From Bacteroidales bacterium (GTDB lineage Bacteria; Bacteroidota; Bacteroidia; Bacteroidales; F082): a DNA stretch of 61,778 nucleotides. The number at the start of each line of letters is the position of its first letter. Within the stretch, counting starts at the first letter, position 1. The notes below the pieces were generated by a model. The model made no database searches. It saw only the letters and a list, made by a program, of their open reading frames with translations, and was not told the origin of the DNA. The stretch is from assembly GCA_017394865.1 (NCBI GenBank), contig JAFPWT010000015.1:1-61778 (forward strand), given 5' to 3'. Shown here piece by piece: positions 60,637-61,778 of the stretch. The translations under genes and the position numbers were made by a program.

Positions 60637-61634
60637 TACTCCGATATCGTTCTAAAAACAGTCTTACGTAAAACAAACTCCAGCAGCAGCAGAGCGATTG
60701 CCCAGGCAACCAACGGGTAGAACTCCTCGCGAACGTGTCTGAACTCAGTCACTTCGATCTTGGAGCGCTCCATCTGATCGATCTCTTCATAGATCTCACT
60801 GAGTTTTTCGTTGGAAGTGGCGCGGAAGTACTTGCCACCAGTGCTGTTGGCGATAGTGGTCAGCAGCTTCTCGTCGATCTCAACCTTCATCTGCTGGTAT
60901 TGGGTGCCAAAAAGGGTCTGTACGGGATAAGGTGCCATGCCACGGGTGCCCGCGCCGATGGTATAGACGCGGATACCAAAGATCTTGGCCATCTCAGCGG
61001 CGGTATAGGGGTCGATCGAACCGGCGTTGTTCATACCGTCGGTGAGTAGGATGATGACCTTGGAGACCGCCTCGCTATCTTTTAAGCGGTTGATGGCGGT
61101 GGCCAATCCGTCGCCGATGGCGGTGCCGTCGTCGATCACGCCGCTCTTCATGTCTTTGAGCATGCGAATCATCACTTCATGGTCGGTGGTCAGCGGCACT
61201 TGGGTATACGACTCGCCGGCGAAGACCACCAGTCCCATGCGGTCGCCGGGACGGCCTTCCACAAACTCCTGCGCCACCTTCTTGGAAGCTTCCAGACGGT
61301 CAGGCTTCAAGTCGCGGGCGAGCATACTACCCGACACGTCCTGCGCCAGGATAATGTCGATGCCCTCGATGTTGGAGGTCTGATTGGTGGAAGTGCTCTG
61401 CGGGCGTGCCATGGCGATGATCAGCAGGACCAACGCCGCCATCTGCAACACAAACAAAATGTGACGCACGTACACTCTCCAACACTTCGGCAAAGTCTCA
61501 AAGCCTTGAAGGTCGGAGAAACGCACCGAGGCCTCTTGTTTCTTGTGACGGAACACATACCATACGATGGCCAGCGGGATGATCAGCAGACCCCACAGGA
61601 AATAAGGATTGGCAAAAGTGATATCTTTCATCAT
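60636..61634 (-). CDS. batA: BatA, von Willebrand A membrane protein
   Basis: This 332-aa protein has helices at about 8-27 and 58-78, a vWA domain (about 90-285) with DVSGSML (DxSxS), and a C-terminal helix (about 306-325). It matches BatA. Its start overlaps the stop of the upstream gene (TCATGATG). BatA and BatB probably form a complex in the inner membrane. Confidence 0.92.
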   Translation of the reverse strand: MMKDITFANPYFLWGLLIIPLAIVWYVFRHKKQEASVRFSDLQGFETLPKCWRVYVRHILFVLQMAALVLLIIAMARPQSTSTNQTSNIEGIDIILAQDVSGSMLARDLKPDRLEASKKVAQEFVEGRPGDRMGLVVFAGESYTQVPLTTDHEVMIRMLKDMKSGVIDDGTAIGDGLATAINRLKDSEAVSKVIILLTDGMNNAGSIDPYTAAEMAKIFGIRVYTIGAGTRGMAPYPVQTLFGTQYQQMKVEIDEKLLTTIANSTGGKYFRATSNEKLSEIYEEIDQMERSKIEVTEFRHVREEFYPLVAWAIALLLLEFVLRKTVFRTISE

Positions 61635-61778
61635 GATGCCGAGCCTCCTTTCTCTTCTTTCTCCTTCTCAGCTTGTAAATAAAGATAACTCTCTTTCACA
61701 AAGCCTTCCACCTCGTCCATGGCATTGTCATTTTCCAGCTCCGAAGCCGAGTACTTGGCAAACTTCACCAGATCCGAC
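61631..61778 (-). CDS. 3' end of the gene upstream of batA (partial)
   Basis: The last 48 codons of a leftward gene, ending in a charged helical tail (LVKFAKYSASELEND and then a K/E-rich end). The position directly before batA, with an ATGA-type overlap, fits the membrane protein that often precedes batA in Bacteroidales. The rest lies outside the window, so it is not identified further. Confidence 0.7.
   Translation of the reverse strand, partial: SDLVKFAKYSASELENDNAMDEVEGFVKESYLYLQAEKEKEEKGGSAS

Overview
The window looks like the chromosome of an uncultured member of the Bacteroidales (phylum Bacteroidota). The reasons are: four secreted proteins with type IX secretion (T9SS) C-terminal sorting domains; at least eighteen sites matching the Bacteroidota sigma promoter (TTG about 19-21 nt upstream of TAnnTTTG); few recognisable Shine-Dalgarno sequences; complete sufBCDSE and batABCDE operons of the Bacteroidales kind; an oversized SecA; and typical families such as DUF2851, GIN-domain lipoproteins and DUF4143 ATPases. 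Nothing indicates a prophage, plasmid, insertion sequence or CRISPR array.

Layout. 1-5.8 kb is the accessory part: two unrelated AAA+ ATPases, then a duplicated two-gene module (64-aa two-helix membrane protein overlapping a zinc-ribbon/lysine-rich protein) on both sides of an N-terminally shortened AlbA/RecG-like regulator, then a DUF3267 metalloprotease-like membrane protein and tRNA-Ala(CGC). 6-12.6 kb is iron-sulfur assembly: a choline-kinase-like gene, a SufT/MIP18-like factor, a DUF4160/DUF2442 pair, and sufB-sufC-sufD-sufS-sufE read leftward from a promoter shared back-to-back with a degenerate PHP-domain membrane protein. 12.7-16.5 kb holds that protein, a GT39 glycosyltransferase and pepT. 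16.5-22.8 kb, leftward: Nudix hydrolase, coaD, a TlpA-like protein without its cysteines, and secA. 22.9-28 kb: pyrE, birA, a T9SS protein, folE, a GIN lipoprotein and a 5'-nucleotidase.

28-30.4 kb is a division/RNA block: a ZapB-like coiled coil, zapA, a probable 6S RNA and rny. 30.5-38.4 kb: DUF2851, a large C10 cysteine protease with T9SS domain, pyrH, a second GT39 transferase and frr. 38.5-45.6 kb: ddl, a PASTA membrane protein, a T9SS protein, rluD, then (leftward) an M23 peptidase, a MerR regulator and rfaD. 45.7-52.7 kb: alaS, then ung-rdgB-patatin/OMP leftward, and a small lipoprotein with a beta-barrel-like partner. 52.8-61.8 kb: a 983-aa T9SS propeller protein and the batA-batE operon, entered by the 3' end of a further gene at the right edge.

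Most of this is ordinary core genome. The parts that deserve a second look are the duplicated membrane/zinc-ribbon module, the 7-nt periodic arrays that supply stop codons at several gene 3' ends, the 6S RNA candidate, palindromic bidirectional promoters, a putative leaderless birA mRNA, and three proteins that have lost catalytic or structural parts (PHP, TlpA-like, SufD). I did not find a clearly new multi-gene system. The membrane/zinc-ribbon module is the best candidate for something undescribed.
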